Positions 1 to 7,850 of a stretch of 43,558 bases of DNA are shown here, piece by piece. The position numbers were made by a program, and so were the translations under genes. Position 1 is the first letter of the stretch; every line of letters begins with the position of its first letter. The notes beneath the pieces are model-generated. The model had not been told where the DNA came from and ran no database searches. It saw only the letters and a program-made list of their open reading frames with translations. Source of the DNA: an uncultured Pseudomonadota bacterium (lineage in GTDB: Bacteria; Myxococcota_A; Polyangia; HGW-17); NCBI GenBank assembly GCA_938004375.1, contig CALKWH010000211.1, positions 1-43,558 on the forward strand, written 5' to 3'.

Positions 1-7
1 GCACCCC

Positions 8-49
8 CCGAGATCTACACTCTTTCCCTACACGACGCTCTTCCGATCT
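8..49 (+). other. Illumina P5/TruSeq adapter sequence (artefact)
   Basis: These 42 bases match the 3' part of the Illumina universal (P5/Read 1) adapter exactly, ending in the familiar CGCTCTTCCGATCT. Bases 1-7 look like a degraded continuation of the same oligonucleotide. This is library sequence left on the contig end, not genomic DNA. It supplies a false stop codon at 28-30 (minus strand) to the adjacent tatB gene. Confidence 0.97.
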
Positions 50-121
50 TCCGACTGGTCCGACTGGTCCGACAGGTCCGACAGGTCCGACTTGTCCGAC
101 AGGTCCGACAGGTCCGACTCT
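50..121. repeat. 9-bp tandem repeat, eight units
   Basis: Eight consecutive 9-bp units of the type tccgacagg, with variants tccgactgg and tccgacttg and a last unit tccgactct, start at base 50 and lie in frame in the 3' part of tatB. They encode an Ser-Asp-Leu/Gln/Lys tripeptide repeat. The array touches the adapter, so the true copy number is unknown. The repeat is a likely reason the assembly stops here. Confidence 0.9.
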
Positions 122-405
122 TCTTTCTTGGTCAGGGGGGTCATCAGGGGCGCGCTGAGCTCGCGCACCACGTGGCGCACGCTCACCGCCTGCGAGAGCT
201 CCTGCATGGTCTGCTGCATCTGGGTGAAGGCCTCGGCCGCGTTGGGGTCCGCGGTGACGTCCTCGCGCACCTTCAGGAAGGCGTCCCGCACCGCCCGGGT
301 CCATTCGCCGAGCTTGCGGGCGGCGATCGGGATCCGCTCCGGTCCCAAAAAGGCCATGGCCACCAGCAGCACGAGAAGGAATTCACCGAAGGAGACGTCG
401 AGCAT
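50..405 (-). CDS. tatB: Sec-independent translocase protein TatB, 3'-truncated
   Basis: TatB is the single-span inner-membrane subunit that, with TatC, forms the twin-arginine signal receptor for export of folded proteins. The N-terminus (MLDVSFGEFLLVLLVAMAFL) is one transmembrane segment followed by the hinge GPERIPIAARKLGEW. The LGP-x-R-[IL]-P pattern favours TatB over TatA. An amphipathic helix (residues about 22-50) and a charged, low-complexity Ser-Asp tail follow. The start ATG at 405 lies 14 bp after the stop of the upstream TolC-like gene, suggesting one operon. The C-terminus is missing: the reading frame runs into sequencing adapter at base 49, and the apparent stop at 28-30 is adapter-derived. 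No tatA or tatC is visible. TatA is the main alternative. Confidence 0.75.
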
Positions 406-419
406 GACCGGTCAACCCC

Positions 420-1823
420 TCATTCGGGCACGGCCTCGCCCAGGGCGAGGGCCAGTTGGGCGCGGGCGTTCTCGAGCTGGGCGCGCAGCTCCCAGTAAGA
501 AAATTCGAGTTTAAACATGGTCTGCAGGGCATCCACCAGATCCCGGGGCTTCAGGACCCCGGCCGCCTCCTGGTCCGAGAGCGCCAGCAGCCAGGCGCGG
601 GCCAGCTTCTTCCCCTTCTCGACCAGGGCGAGCCGGTCCAGCGCCAGGATCACGTCCTGACGGGCGGCCGAGAGCTCGAGCTCCAGCGCGTCCCGGGCGG
701 CGGCCAGGCGCGCCTCCACGTCGCCCTGCTCCACGCGGGCCAGGCGGATCGCGGTGAGCTGGCTGCCGAAGTCCAGGGTTCCCTCGAGGCCGACCCCGAA
801 GGAGAGGGAGTTGGCGTGCAGGGGGTCGTTCACGAAGGCGCTCTTCGGATCGTCGGAGTTGCTCAGGGCGAGCCGGTAGCGCACGAACAGCCCCAGGTCG
901 GGGTACATCCGGGCGCGGGCCAGCCCTGCCTGGGCCACGGCGGCGGCCCGGGCGGCCTCGAGGAGCTTCAGTTCGGGCCGGCGACCGGCGGCCAGGCGCA
1001 CCAGGCGGGTCAGGGGCTCGGGCCGTGCGTCGTCGAGCTCCCACGGATCCCCCGCGCGCACCTCGATGGGGCGTCCTGCCAAAAAACGCAGTGTGGCCGC
1101 GGTGAGCTCGCCCACCCGGTCGAGCTCGAGGCGCCGCTGGGCGAACTCGTTCTCGCCGAGGCGGAAGCGCAGCAGATCGGTGGGGGTGATCCGGCTGGCC
1201 TCCTCGTACTCGACCGCCTTCTCGCCGGCGTCGTCGAGGAGCTTCTGCGCCCGGGCGGCCAGGGCGCGGGATTCGAGGTAGGCCCGGCGCGCGTAGTAGG
1301 CCCGGCGCACGGTGAGCCAGAGCCGCTGCCGCGTCAGGCCCGCCGAGGCGCCGGCCGCCTCCCGCGCCGCCCGGGCCTGGGCCTTGAGATAGTCGATCTT
1401 GCCGAAGGTGAACAGCGGCATCACGGCGCGGACCTCGAACCGCAGGGCGTAGCCGTCGAGGTTGAGGGTGATCGAGTCGTCCTGGTCGGTGCCCACGCAG
1501 AAGGTCTCGCGGAACTCCTGCTCGCTCATCCCCGCGGGGAGCGTGGCGGGCATCCAGGCGTCGGGCACGGTGCAGCGGTAGGTGGGGGAGGGGGCGCCTT
1601 GGACCGAGTATGAAATACGTGGCAGCCACAGCAGGTTGGCGCCCTGCACCAGCGCCCGGGCCCGCTCGAGTTGGAGGCGGGCCCGCTCGGCGTCGGGGCT
1701 CTTGTTTTTGGTGATTTGCCACAATTCCTTCAAGCCCACGGGGGCCGCCGGGGGCACGGCGGGCGCCGGGGGAACGGCGGGCGCCGTGAGGGAAAACAGA
1801 ATCGTCAGGAACAGGGGGGTCAT
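420..1823 (-). CDS. TolC-family outer membrane efflux protein
   Basis: This 467-residue protein resembles TolC/OEP-family outer-membrane channels, which form trimeric barrel-and-tunnel exits for efflux pumps or type I secretion. A signal peptide (about residues 1-25) leads into a Pro/Ala-rich linker. Two long helical, Ala/Leu/Arg/Glu-rich segments (about 130-240 and 340-460) alternate with strand-like stretches, as expected for the duplicated OEP fold. The length is normal for the family. The ATG at 1823 is preceded by GAGGT. No membrane-fusion protein or inner-membrane pump is adjacent, so its partner must be elsewhere. It is the first gene of a minus-strand pair with tatB and is divergent from the kinase operon. 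Substrate unknown. Confidence 0.8.
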   Translation of the reverse strand: MTPLFLTILFSLTAPAVPPAPAVPPAAPVGLKELWQITKNKSPDAERARLQLERARALVQGANLLWLPRISYSVQGAPSPTYRCTVPDAWMPATLPAGMSEQEFRETFCVGTDQDDSITLNLDGYALRFEVRAVMPLFTFGKIDYLKAQARAAREAAGASAGLTRQRLWLTVRRAYYARRAYLESRALAARAQKLLDDAGEKAVEYEEASRITPTDLLRFRLGENEFAQRRLELDRVGELTAATLRFLAGRPIEVRAGDPWELDDARPEPLTRLVRLAAGRRPELKLLEAARAAAVAQAGLARARMYPDLGLFVRYRLALSNSDDPKSAFVNDPLHANSLSFGVGLEGTLDFGSQLTAIRLARVEQGDVEARLAAARDALELELSAARQDVILALDRLALVEKGKKLARAWLLALSDQEAAGVLKPRDLVDALQTMFKLEFSYWELRAQLENARAQLALALGEAVPE

Positions 1824-1921
1824 CCGGACCTCGCTTCGTCCGGGGCAGCATGGTCAAATCCGGGTGAAAATGCAAGCGCGGAAAACCCACCCATGTTTTA
1901 TGGAAAAAACACTTTGTCCAT

Positions 1922-1950
1922 TTGAAGTGGGCGCCGATCCGTGCTACATT
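1922..1950 (+). promoter_or_regulatory. Predicted sigma70-type promoter of the kinase operon
   Basis: TTGAAG (1922-1927), a 17-bp spacer and TACATT (1945-1950) preceded by TG form a good extended -10 promoter in the 294-bp divergent intergenic region 1824-2117. Transcription would start near 1957, leaving a leader of about 160 nt before the kinase ATG. Nothing else was recognised in that intergenic region. Confidence 0.55.
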
Positions 1951-2117
1951 CCGCCGGGGTTCAACTCCACCCGTGGAGACCCGGGGTGGAGACGGAGAGA
2001 GGGCCCGGAAATTTTTCGCCGATCTCTTCGTACACCGCGGGACTCGCCTTTTTCGGCGGCGCTCGGCCGCCGGCGGATCCGGACGCCAGGCGGCGCCGGT
2101 GCGCGCGCGAGGTAGTT

Positions 2118-4079
2118 ATGAAATCATGCCCGGCCTGCAACGCATCCTATGACGACAACGTGACCTTCTGCGCGAAGGACGGCACCAAGCTCCTCGACGC
2201 GGGATCCACCAACGAGAACAGCCGCGTCGGCATGGTGCTGGACAACCGCTACCGCCTGATCAAGATGCTCGGCGAGGGCGGCATGGGCGAGGTCTATCTG
2301 GCCGAGCACGTGTACATCAACAAGAAGGTCGCCATCAAGCTGCTGCGCTCCGAGATCACCTCCTCCACCGAGGCCGTGCAGCGCTTTTACCAGGAGGCCC
2401 GCTCGTCCTCGGCCATCGGCCACGAGAACATCATCGAGATCGAGGACTTCGGCAAGCTCGACGACGGCACCATCTACCTGGCCATGGAGTTCCTGGCCGG
2501 CCATCCCCTCGCGGATCTGATGCTCGAGGGACCCATGGATCTCGCCCGCGCCCTGGACTTCATGATCCAGATCGCCGAGGGCCTGGGCGCCGCCCACGCC
2601 ATGAACATCGTGCATCGCGACATGAAGCCCGAGAACGTGTTCATCATCCGCGACAAGCACGGCAAGGAGAAAGTCAAGATCCTGGACTTCGGCATCGCCA
2701 AGATGACCTCCTCGGACGGCGAGGGGCACGGCCTCACCAAGACCGGCACCATCTTCGGGACGCCGCATTACATGTCCCCCGAGCAGGCCATGGGCAAGAT
2801 GCTCGACCACCGCACGGACATCTACTCCGTGGGCGTCATCATGTTCGAGTTGTTCGCCGGCTCCGTGCCCTTCAAGGCCGAGTCCTTCATGGGCATCCTC
2901 ACGCAGCATATCACGGCGCCCCCGCCCATGCCCTCGTCCCTGAATCACAACCTGCCTCCGCAGGTCGAGCAGGTCATCCTCAAGGCCATGGACAAGGACC
3001 CCAACAAGCGGCACCAGAACATGGGCGAGTTGATCCTTGATCTGCGCCGCGTGCTGGCCGAGCTCGGCCTGGGCGAGCCCATCCCGCCGCCGCTGCAGAG
3101 CCTGCCGCCCCCTCCGGGATCCGCCGTCGCCCCTACCGGGGCCTTCTCGCCCGGCCAGAGCACCGGCCCCTACGGCATGGCGCCTCCTCCTCCGGGGACC
3201 GGCATGCCCACCGGCATGGGGATGGCCCCGGGGCAGCCGGGCACCGGCGCCTACGGCATGGCCCAGCCGGCCGGCCAGAGCGCGGGTCCCTACGGCATGA
3301 CGCCCACGCCGGCGACCACGGGCAACTTCCCCCCGCCGCCGGCCTCGGCCACCGGCATGGGCATGCCCAACGCCTACCAGACGCAGGGCGGCTTCGCCGG
3401 CCAGAGCACGACCGTCTCCGGCACCCGCGAGGGCGGCGGCGGCAAGGGCGCGCTCATCGCGATCCTCATCCTCCTGCTCCTCGGCGGCGGCGGTGCGGCC
3501 GGCTGGTGGTTCTTCCTGCGCGACAAGGGCGACTCCGGCGAGACCAAGCCCGCGGCGAACAACGTCGCCCAGGCCAACAACATGGCCGCGAACAACGCGG
3601 ACATGCCGGCCGATCCGCCGATGGATCCGCCGATGGATCCGGACCCGCCCATGCCCGCGGACATGCCGGCCGATCCGCCGATGGATCCGCCGATGGATCC
3701 GGACCCGCCCATGCCCGCGGTCGAGACCGTGGCGATCATGGTGTTCACCAACTACGACGCCCTGACGCCGCCGCCCCGCATCAAGGTGCTGCCCGCGGGC
3801 GAGGAGATGGACTCCCCGGCCACGATCAAGGTCGAGAAGGGCTCCACGGTCCAGGTCGAGGTCACCCGCGACGGCTACAAGACCGCCACCAAGGAGATCG
3901 CGGCCTCGGGGCCGGCCCGCGTGAAGGTCCCCCTGGACAGGATCCGCAGCTCCGGCATGGAGCCGACGATGACGACCACGATGGAGCCGGTGATGACGAC
4001 CACGATGGAGCCGGTCATGACGACCACGATGGAGCCGGTCATGGTGCCGGTGAACATGGGCATGGTCGAATGGGATTAG
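2118..4079 (+). CDS. Membrane Ser/Thr protein kinase with zinc ribbon and PEGA-like domain
   Basis: A Hanks-type kinase of 653 residues. Residues 4-22 form a short zinc-ribbon-like motif (CPAC, then FCAKDG). The kinase domain (about 45-310) has the glycine loop GEGGMG (52-57), VAIK Lys74, HRDMKPEN with catalytic Asp168, and DFG Asp190, so it looks active. A Pro/Gly/Met-rich linker follows, then one transmembrane helix (about 446-466). The extracytoplasmic part has an Asn/Pro/Asp-rich stalk, a PEGA-like beta domain (about 535-610) and Met/Thr-rich repeats. The cytoplasmic kinase would thus be linked to an envelope sensor. The ATG at 2118 is preceded by GAGGT; an upstream in-frame start at 1941 would overlap the -10 element and is rejected. 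It is the first gene of a four-gene operon. The substrate is unknown; the neighbouring TPR and cNMP proteins are candidates. Confidence 0.9.
   Translation: MKSCPACNASYDDNVTFCAKDGTKLLDAGSTNENSRVGMVLDNRYRLIKMLGEGGMGEVYLAEHVYINKKVAIKLLRSEITSSTEAVQRFYQEARSSSAIGHENIIEIEDFGKLDDGTIYLAMEFLAGHPLADLMLEGPMDLARALDFMIQIAEGLGAAHAMNIVHRDMKPENVFIIRDKHGKEKVKILDFGIAKMTSSDGEGHGLTKTGTIFGTPHYMSPEQAMGKMLDHRTDIYSVGVIMFELFAGSVPFKAESFMGILTQHITAPPPMPSSLNHNLPPQVEQVILKAMDKDPNKRHQNMGELILDLRRVLAELGLGEPIPPPLQSLPPPPGSAVAPTGAFSPGQSTGPYGMAPPPPGTGMPTGMGMAPGQPGTGAYGMAQPAGQSAGPYGMTPTPATTGNFPPPPASATGMGMPNAYQTQGGFAGQSTTVSGTREGGGGKGALIAILILLLLGGGGAAGWWFFLRDKGDSGETKPAANNVAQANNMAANNADMPADPPMDPPMDPDPPMPADMPADPPMDPPMDPDPPMPAVETVAIMVFTNYDALTPPPRIKVLPAGEEMDSPATIKVEKGSTVQVEVTRDGYKTATKEIAASGPARVKVPLDRIRSSGMEPTMTTTMEPVMTTTMEPVMTTTMEPVMVPVNMGMVEWD
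3601..3720 (+). repeat. Perfect 60-bp tandem duplication in the kinase stalk
   Basis: Bases 3601-3660 and 3661-3720 are identical. Each 60-bp copy encodes a 20-residue Pro/Asp/Met-rich segment (core PPMDPPMDPDPPMPADM) just outside the membrane. The absence of any mismatch suggests a recent duplication or ongoing homogenisation. Confidence 0.95.
3957..4052 (+). repeat. 24-bp tandem repeat at the kinase C-terminus
   Basis: Four 24-bp units begin at 3957, 3981, 4005 and 4029. They encode MEPTMTTT, MEPVMTTT, MEPVMTTT and the divergent MEPVMVPV. The units differ by one or two bases, except the last, which has decayed. They form the extreme C-terminus of the kinase beyond the PEGA-like domain. Confidence 0.9.
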
Positions 4080-4109
4080 CCTGAACGCCTTGCGAAGGAA
4101 GGGATTGAC

Positions 4110-5690
4110 ATGAAACGCATTATTCTGACCTTGATGGTGGTGCTGACGGGCCTGACGGCCTTCACGGGGGTGGCCCTCGCCCAGGATCCGCCGATCTACA
4201 AGTCCATCTACGACCGCGCGAAGAAGCTCTACGAGGAGGACAAGTTCCTCGAGGCGCGCGCGCTGTTCCTCGAGGTCAAGCGCATGGCCCTGGAAGACGG
4301 CACCTACGGGGAGATGATCGACTACCGGATCGCGATGTGCTACGAGGGTGAGACAAACTACAAAGAAGCCATCAAACACTACACGATTTACATGAAGAGC
4401 TCGGCGATCAACGACAAGGTGGCGAGCCGGGAGCAGGTCGAGGCCAAGATCAAGGACCTCGAGGCCAAATTGGCCCAGTCCTCGAGCCAGGCCATGGCCC
4501 AGGACCAGGCCAAGAAGGCCGTGGCGGACCTCACCGCGCGCGGCGACGACTACTTCAAGAAGGGCCAGTTCACGACCGCGCTCACCCTCTACACCGAGGT
4601 GAAGAAGTTGTCCAAGCAGGCGAGCGTGTACCAGGAGCTCATCGAATTCAAGATCGCCCTCTGCTACGAAGAGGAGAAGGACTACCGACAGGCCATCTTC
4701 CACTACCGTGTGTATCTGGACGCCGTCGAGGTAAAGTCCGGCTGGCCCGCCAAGCGGGTGGTCGAGAACCGCGTGAAGAACCTGGAGAAGATCCTCGAGC
4801 GCGAGGCCGCGAAGACCGCCGGCGTTTCCATGGACGCCGATACCAAGGCCCTGTTCGACGTGGGTCAGACCCGCTATACCCAGAACCAGTTCTCCGAGGC
4901 GCGCAAGCAGTTCCTGGCCGTCCGGGCCAAAATGCAGGCGTCGGGTAGTTACAACGAGTGGATCGAATATTATATCGGCCTGTGTTATGATGCCGAGCGT
5001 AATTACACGAAGGCCATCGAATCCTACAAGTTGTATCTCCAGTCCAAAACGTTCTTCACCGGCATGCCCACGAAGGATCAGGTCCTCGCCGCCATCACCC
5101 GGCTCGAGAAGCTGGCCTCCAACGCGTCGCCGGCCAACGAGGCCCTGGAGAAGAAGCTCCAGGCCAAGCGTGAGCAGGCCCGCCGCCTGGTCGCCGAGAG
5201 CAAGCCCGCCGAGGCCCGCGTCCTGCTCGAGCAGATCAAGAAGGACGCCTCCGCGGCCAACCTGTACAACCACAAAATGGATTGGGACATCGCGGTGACC
5301 TACGACCGCGAGGGCAACTACAAGATGGCGGTGACCCATTACAAGATTTACCTCAACGCCCCTGCGATCCAGCCCGGTTGGCCCGATCGCTACTCGGTCC
5401 AGAACCGCGTCCAGTTCCTGCAGGAGGAGCAGACCGCCAAGGGTGGCGGCACCTTCAGCGGCGGCGGCGGTTATTACGGAGACGGCGGCCCGGGTCTCCT
5501 GGGCCCCGAGGACTCCATCACGGGCAAGTGGTGGTTCTGGGTCGGCGTGGCCGTGGTCGGCGTCATCGTGATCGCCATCGTCGTGTCGGACTCCCAGCAG
5601 GAGACCACCAACGATGGCTACAAGAGCCGTCCCGCCGGCTTCGGCGGGGATCCCATCTCCGGGCCCGGCGTCCCGGTCCTGAGGTTCTGA
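4110..5690 (+). CDS. Exported four-repeat TPR protein with C-terminal membrane anchor
   Basis: A 526-residue protein starting with a signal peptide (about 1-25, ending ALAQD). The body holds four homologous units of about 90-100 residues (roughly 28-125, 140-235, 245-340 and 345-440). Each contains two TPR-like helical hairpins with the recurring pattern A-x-x-L/F-x-x-V-K, then C-Y-x-x-x-x-x-Y-x-x-A-I-x-x-Y-x-x-Y. A Gly-rich segment and a C-terminal transmembrane helix (WWFWVGVAVVGVIVIAIVV, about 473-493) follow. It is likely a periplasmic scaffold tethered to the inner membrane. The ATG at 4110 has a clear GAAGGAAGGG ribosome site and lies 30 bp after the kinase stop. The internal repeat suggests gene-internal duplications. 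It may be a partner or substrate of the kinase; no enzymatic motif is seen. Confidence 0.75.
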   Translation: MKRIILTLMVVLTGLTAFTGVALAQDPPIYKSIYDRAKKLYEEDKFLEARALFLEVKRMALEDGTYGEMIDYRIAMCYEGETNYKEAIKHYTIYMKSSAINDKVASREQVEAKIKDLEAKLAQSSSQAMAQDQAKKAVADLTARGDDYFKKGQFTTALTLYTEVKKLSKQASVYQELIEFKIALCYEEEKDYRQAIFHYRVYLDAVEVKSGWPAKRVVENRVKNLEKILEREAAKTAGVSMDADTKALFDVGQTRYTQNQFSEARKQFLAVRAKMQASGSYNEWIEYYIGLCYDAERNYTKAIESYKLYLQSKTFFTGMPTKDQVLAAITRLEKLASNASPANEALEKKLQAKREQARRLVAESKPAEARVLLEQIKKDASAANLYNHKMDWDIAVTYDREGNYKMAVTHYKIYLNAPAIQPGWPDRYSVQNRVQFLQEEQTAKGGGTFSGGGGYYGDGGPGLLGPEDSITGKWWFWVGVAVVGVIVIAIVVSDSQQETTNDGYKSRPAGFGGDPISGPGVPVLRF

Positions 5691-5694
5691 CGTC

Positions 5695-6987
5695 ATGAAC
5701 GCGAATCCGAGAGAAGCCCTCGCCCGCGGCGAGCACCTCGAGGCGCTCCATCTGGCCACCTGGCGGCTGGGGCTGACTCCGCAGGACCCGGGCGCCCATC
5801 TGGACCTGCTGGCCGCGCTCAGCGTGTGCCGGCCCGGCCGGGTCCCCCTGGCCACGGCCACCCGGCTGTTCGACTTCTACCTGGCGGCGGCCAACTTTCC
5901 TGCGTCCCTGGCCGTGCTGGTCTTCCTGGGACGGGTGCCCGAGGAGCTCGACGACGGCCTCACCGTACGCTTCCTCGAGGCGTTCGGACCTGACCGGCCC
6001 GCCGATCACCGGCCGCCGCCGCCTGCCTCCGTCGCGCCCCCCGAGGGGGACGACGAGCCGCCGCTGTCCTCGGTGGACGAGGACGAGGTCGTCGAGGCCG
6101 CGGTGGCCGCCTGGGAGAAGGCCGCCGACAGCCTCCCCCAGCTGCCCCCCGCACCGGGCTGGAAGGTCCCGCTGTTCTCGGCCATGGGTCCGGGATCCCT
6201 CCAGGCGATCCTGCGCAAGGGCGAGGTCACCTTCCACTCCGTGGACGACCTCGTCATGCGCCAGGGGGACACCGACAACAACCTGTTCATCCTGGTCTCC
6301 GGCCTGCTCGAGGTTTTCCGAGAGGAGGCGGAGATCCGCAGCCGCCTGGGCTTTTTGCGCTCGGGGTCGTTCTTCGGAGAGATGGCGCTGGTGACCCAGA
6401 GCGCGCGCTCGGCCTCCATCGCGGCCCGGGAGCCCTCGGTGGTGCTGCGCATCTCCTGGGAGCTGCTCGAGAGCGTGCTCGAGACAGATCCCAGCCTGGC
6501 CGACGAGCTGGCCCGCTACACGCGGATGCGCCTGCTGCAGAACCTGCTGGCCACCTCGCCGCTGTTCCGGCTGCTCTCCCGGGAGGCCAAGCTGGCCGTC
6601 GCCTCCGCCTTCGTGCCCGAGATCTTCGAGGCGGCCTCCGAAGTGGTGCGCGAGGGGCGTCCCTCCGAAGGGCTGTACCTGGTTGCCTCGGGCGAGGTCG
6701 AGGTCAGCACGGGCAAGGGCAAGGACCGGATCCGTCTGACCACGCTGGCCGCCGGCGAGGTGTTCGGCGAGATCTCCCTGATCCGCGAGAGCGCGGCCAC
6801 GGCCACCGTCAGCGTGCACTCCGACGGCGCGGTGCTGCTCTCGCTCAAGCGGGAGGCGTTCCAGAAGCTGGCCATCCAGTACCCGGATCTGCTCTCCCAC
6901 GTCTACTCCGTCGCCATCGAGCGGACCGCGCACACCGAGCGGGCCCGCTCCGAGGTTTCCATGCCGGCCGAGGACCTGCTGGTCTGA
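5695..6987 (+). CDS. Protein with two tandem cyclic-nucleotide-binding domains
   Basis: A 430-residue, probably cytoplasmic protein. Residues 1-90 are helical (TPR-like), followed by an acidic/proline-rich linker. Two cNMP-binding beta-barrels come next (about 160-280 and 285-400). The phosphate-binding cassette of domain 1 reads FGEMALVTQSARSAS, with the conserved Arg present. In domain 2 it reads FGEISLIRESAATAT, with Ala in place of that Arg, so domain 2 may not bind cAMP/cGMP. There is no helix-turn-helix, kinase or channel output domain, unlike CRP-type regulators. The ATG lies 4 bp after the TPR gene's stop, and its own stop overlaps the next start (TGATG), so it is translationally coupled. 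It probably senses a nucleotide or acts as a scaffold in the kinase operon. Confidence 0.85.
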   Translation: MNANPREALARGEHLEALHLATWRLGLTPQDPGAHLDLLAALSVCRPGRVPLATATRLFDFYLAAANFPASLAVLVFLGRVPEELDDGLTVRFLEAFGPDRPADHRPPPPASVAPPEGDDEPPLSSVDEDEVVEAAVAAWEKAADSLPQLPPAPGWKVPLFSAMGPGSLQAILRKGEVTFHSVDDLVMRQGDTDNNLFILVSGLLEVFREEAEIRSRLGFLRSGSFFGEMALVTQSARSASIAAREPSVVLRISWELLESVLETDPSLADELARYTRMRLLQNLLATSPLFRLLSREAKLAVASAFVPEIFEAASEVVREGRPSEGLYLVASGEVEVSTGKGKDRIRLTTLAAGEVFGEISLIRESAATATVSVHSDGAVLLSLKREAFQKLAIQYPDLLSHVYSVAIERTAHTERARSEVSMPAEDLLV

Positions 6988-7844
6988 TGCGGCCGCTCCC
7001 CCCCGATGAGGTGAAGCTCTTGCGTCGCGTCCTCCTGATTCCGCTGTTCGTATGGTTGTCCTGCCTCGCCTCGCCGGTGTCGGCCCAGGAGCCCCCGGCG
7101 GGCTCCGACTCCTCCGTCGTGACCGTGCCCCCGACCGGGGACAAGGACCAGGCCCCGTCCTCGGACGGGGTCGCCGAGGGTGAGGACGCGACCACCGACG
7201 CTACCGGCACGGTGAAGATCTCCGACGAGGGCACCGTGGACGGCACCACCGTGACCACCACCACCGAGGAGACGACGGTCATCACGCGCAACGTGGATCC
7301 CGGCTACCTGAAGGTCGCGGTCCCCCGCCTCTCGGCCCGCGGTCCGAACCTGGTTTCGGCCAGCCTCGGCGTGCGCGCGGGGCTCACCGACAACGCGCCC
7401 GGCGGGTTCCTGTTCGCCGCGCAGTACGCCTGGCAGATCAGCCGCGCCTTCTGGTTCGACACGCACTTCGCGGCGGCCTTCGGGGGTCGGTGCGAGCCCT
7501 CCGACGAGATCGGCCAGCCCACCGCCTGCGGCGGTCTGAGCGGCTTCGGGGCCGATCTGCTCGTGGGCATCATGATGCAGATGCTGGACAAGCCGGCCTG
7601 GGAGATCCCCCTGAACCCGTACTTCCGGGCGCTCACCGGCGTCTCCTTCATCATCTCCAACGGCCCCAACGACGGCGCCGCCATCGTCGTGCGCGGCGCC
7701 GGCGGGCTGCGCTACTCCTTTTCGGACCAGTTCTCCGCCGGCGTCGAGCTGGGCCTGCTGCTGGGTCCTTCGTTCCGCAACGACGTGGGAAGCGGCGGCT
7801 TCGCGGCCTTCGATTTCCTGCTGTCCGCCGAATATTCCTTCTGA
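6987..7844 (+). CDS. Predicted outer-membrane beta-barrel protein
   Basis: A 285-residue exported protein. A signal peptide (about residues 10-33, ending VSAQE) leads into an acidic Thr-rich linker rich in TTTTEETT-like runs. The rest (about 105-285) is a barrel-like domain with alternating hydrophobic strands ending in LLSAEYSF. The terminal Phe is the usual C-terminal signature of outer-membrane barrels. The start overlaps the cNMP gene's stop; a GTG at 7011 would shorten the N-terminus without changing the signal peptide. As the last member of the kinase-TPR-cNMP set, it may be the outer-membrane end of that system. No specific family was recognised. Confidence 0.65.
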   Translation: MRPLPPDEVKLLRRVLLIPLFVWLSCLASPVSAQEPPAGSDSSVVTVPPTGDKDQAPSSDGVAEGEDATTDATGTVKISDEGTVDGTTVTTTTEETTVITRNVDPGYLKVAVPRLSARGPNLVSASLGVRAGLTDNAPGGFLFAAQYAWQISRAFWFDTHFAAAFGGRCEPSDEIGQPTACGGLSGFGADLLVGIMMQMLDKPAWEIPLNPYFRALTGVSFIISNGPNDGAAIVVRGAGGLRYSFSDQFSAGVELGLLLGPSFRNDVGSGGFAAFDFLLSAEYSF

Positions 7845-7850
7845 TCCTCC

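Noticed and set aside
50..121. CRISPR array from the short regular repeats
   Set aside because: Units are 9 bp, contiguous, in coding frame and without spacers.
2124..5861. 1245-codon open frame antisense to the kinase and TPR genes
   Set aside because: It is composed of His/Gly/Leu/Arg-rich low-complexity sequence typical of the reverse frame of GC-rich genes, and the opposite strand has clear conserved domains.
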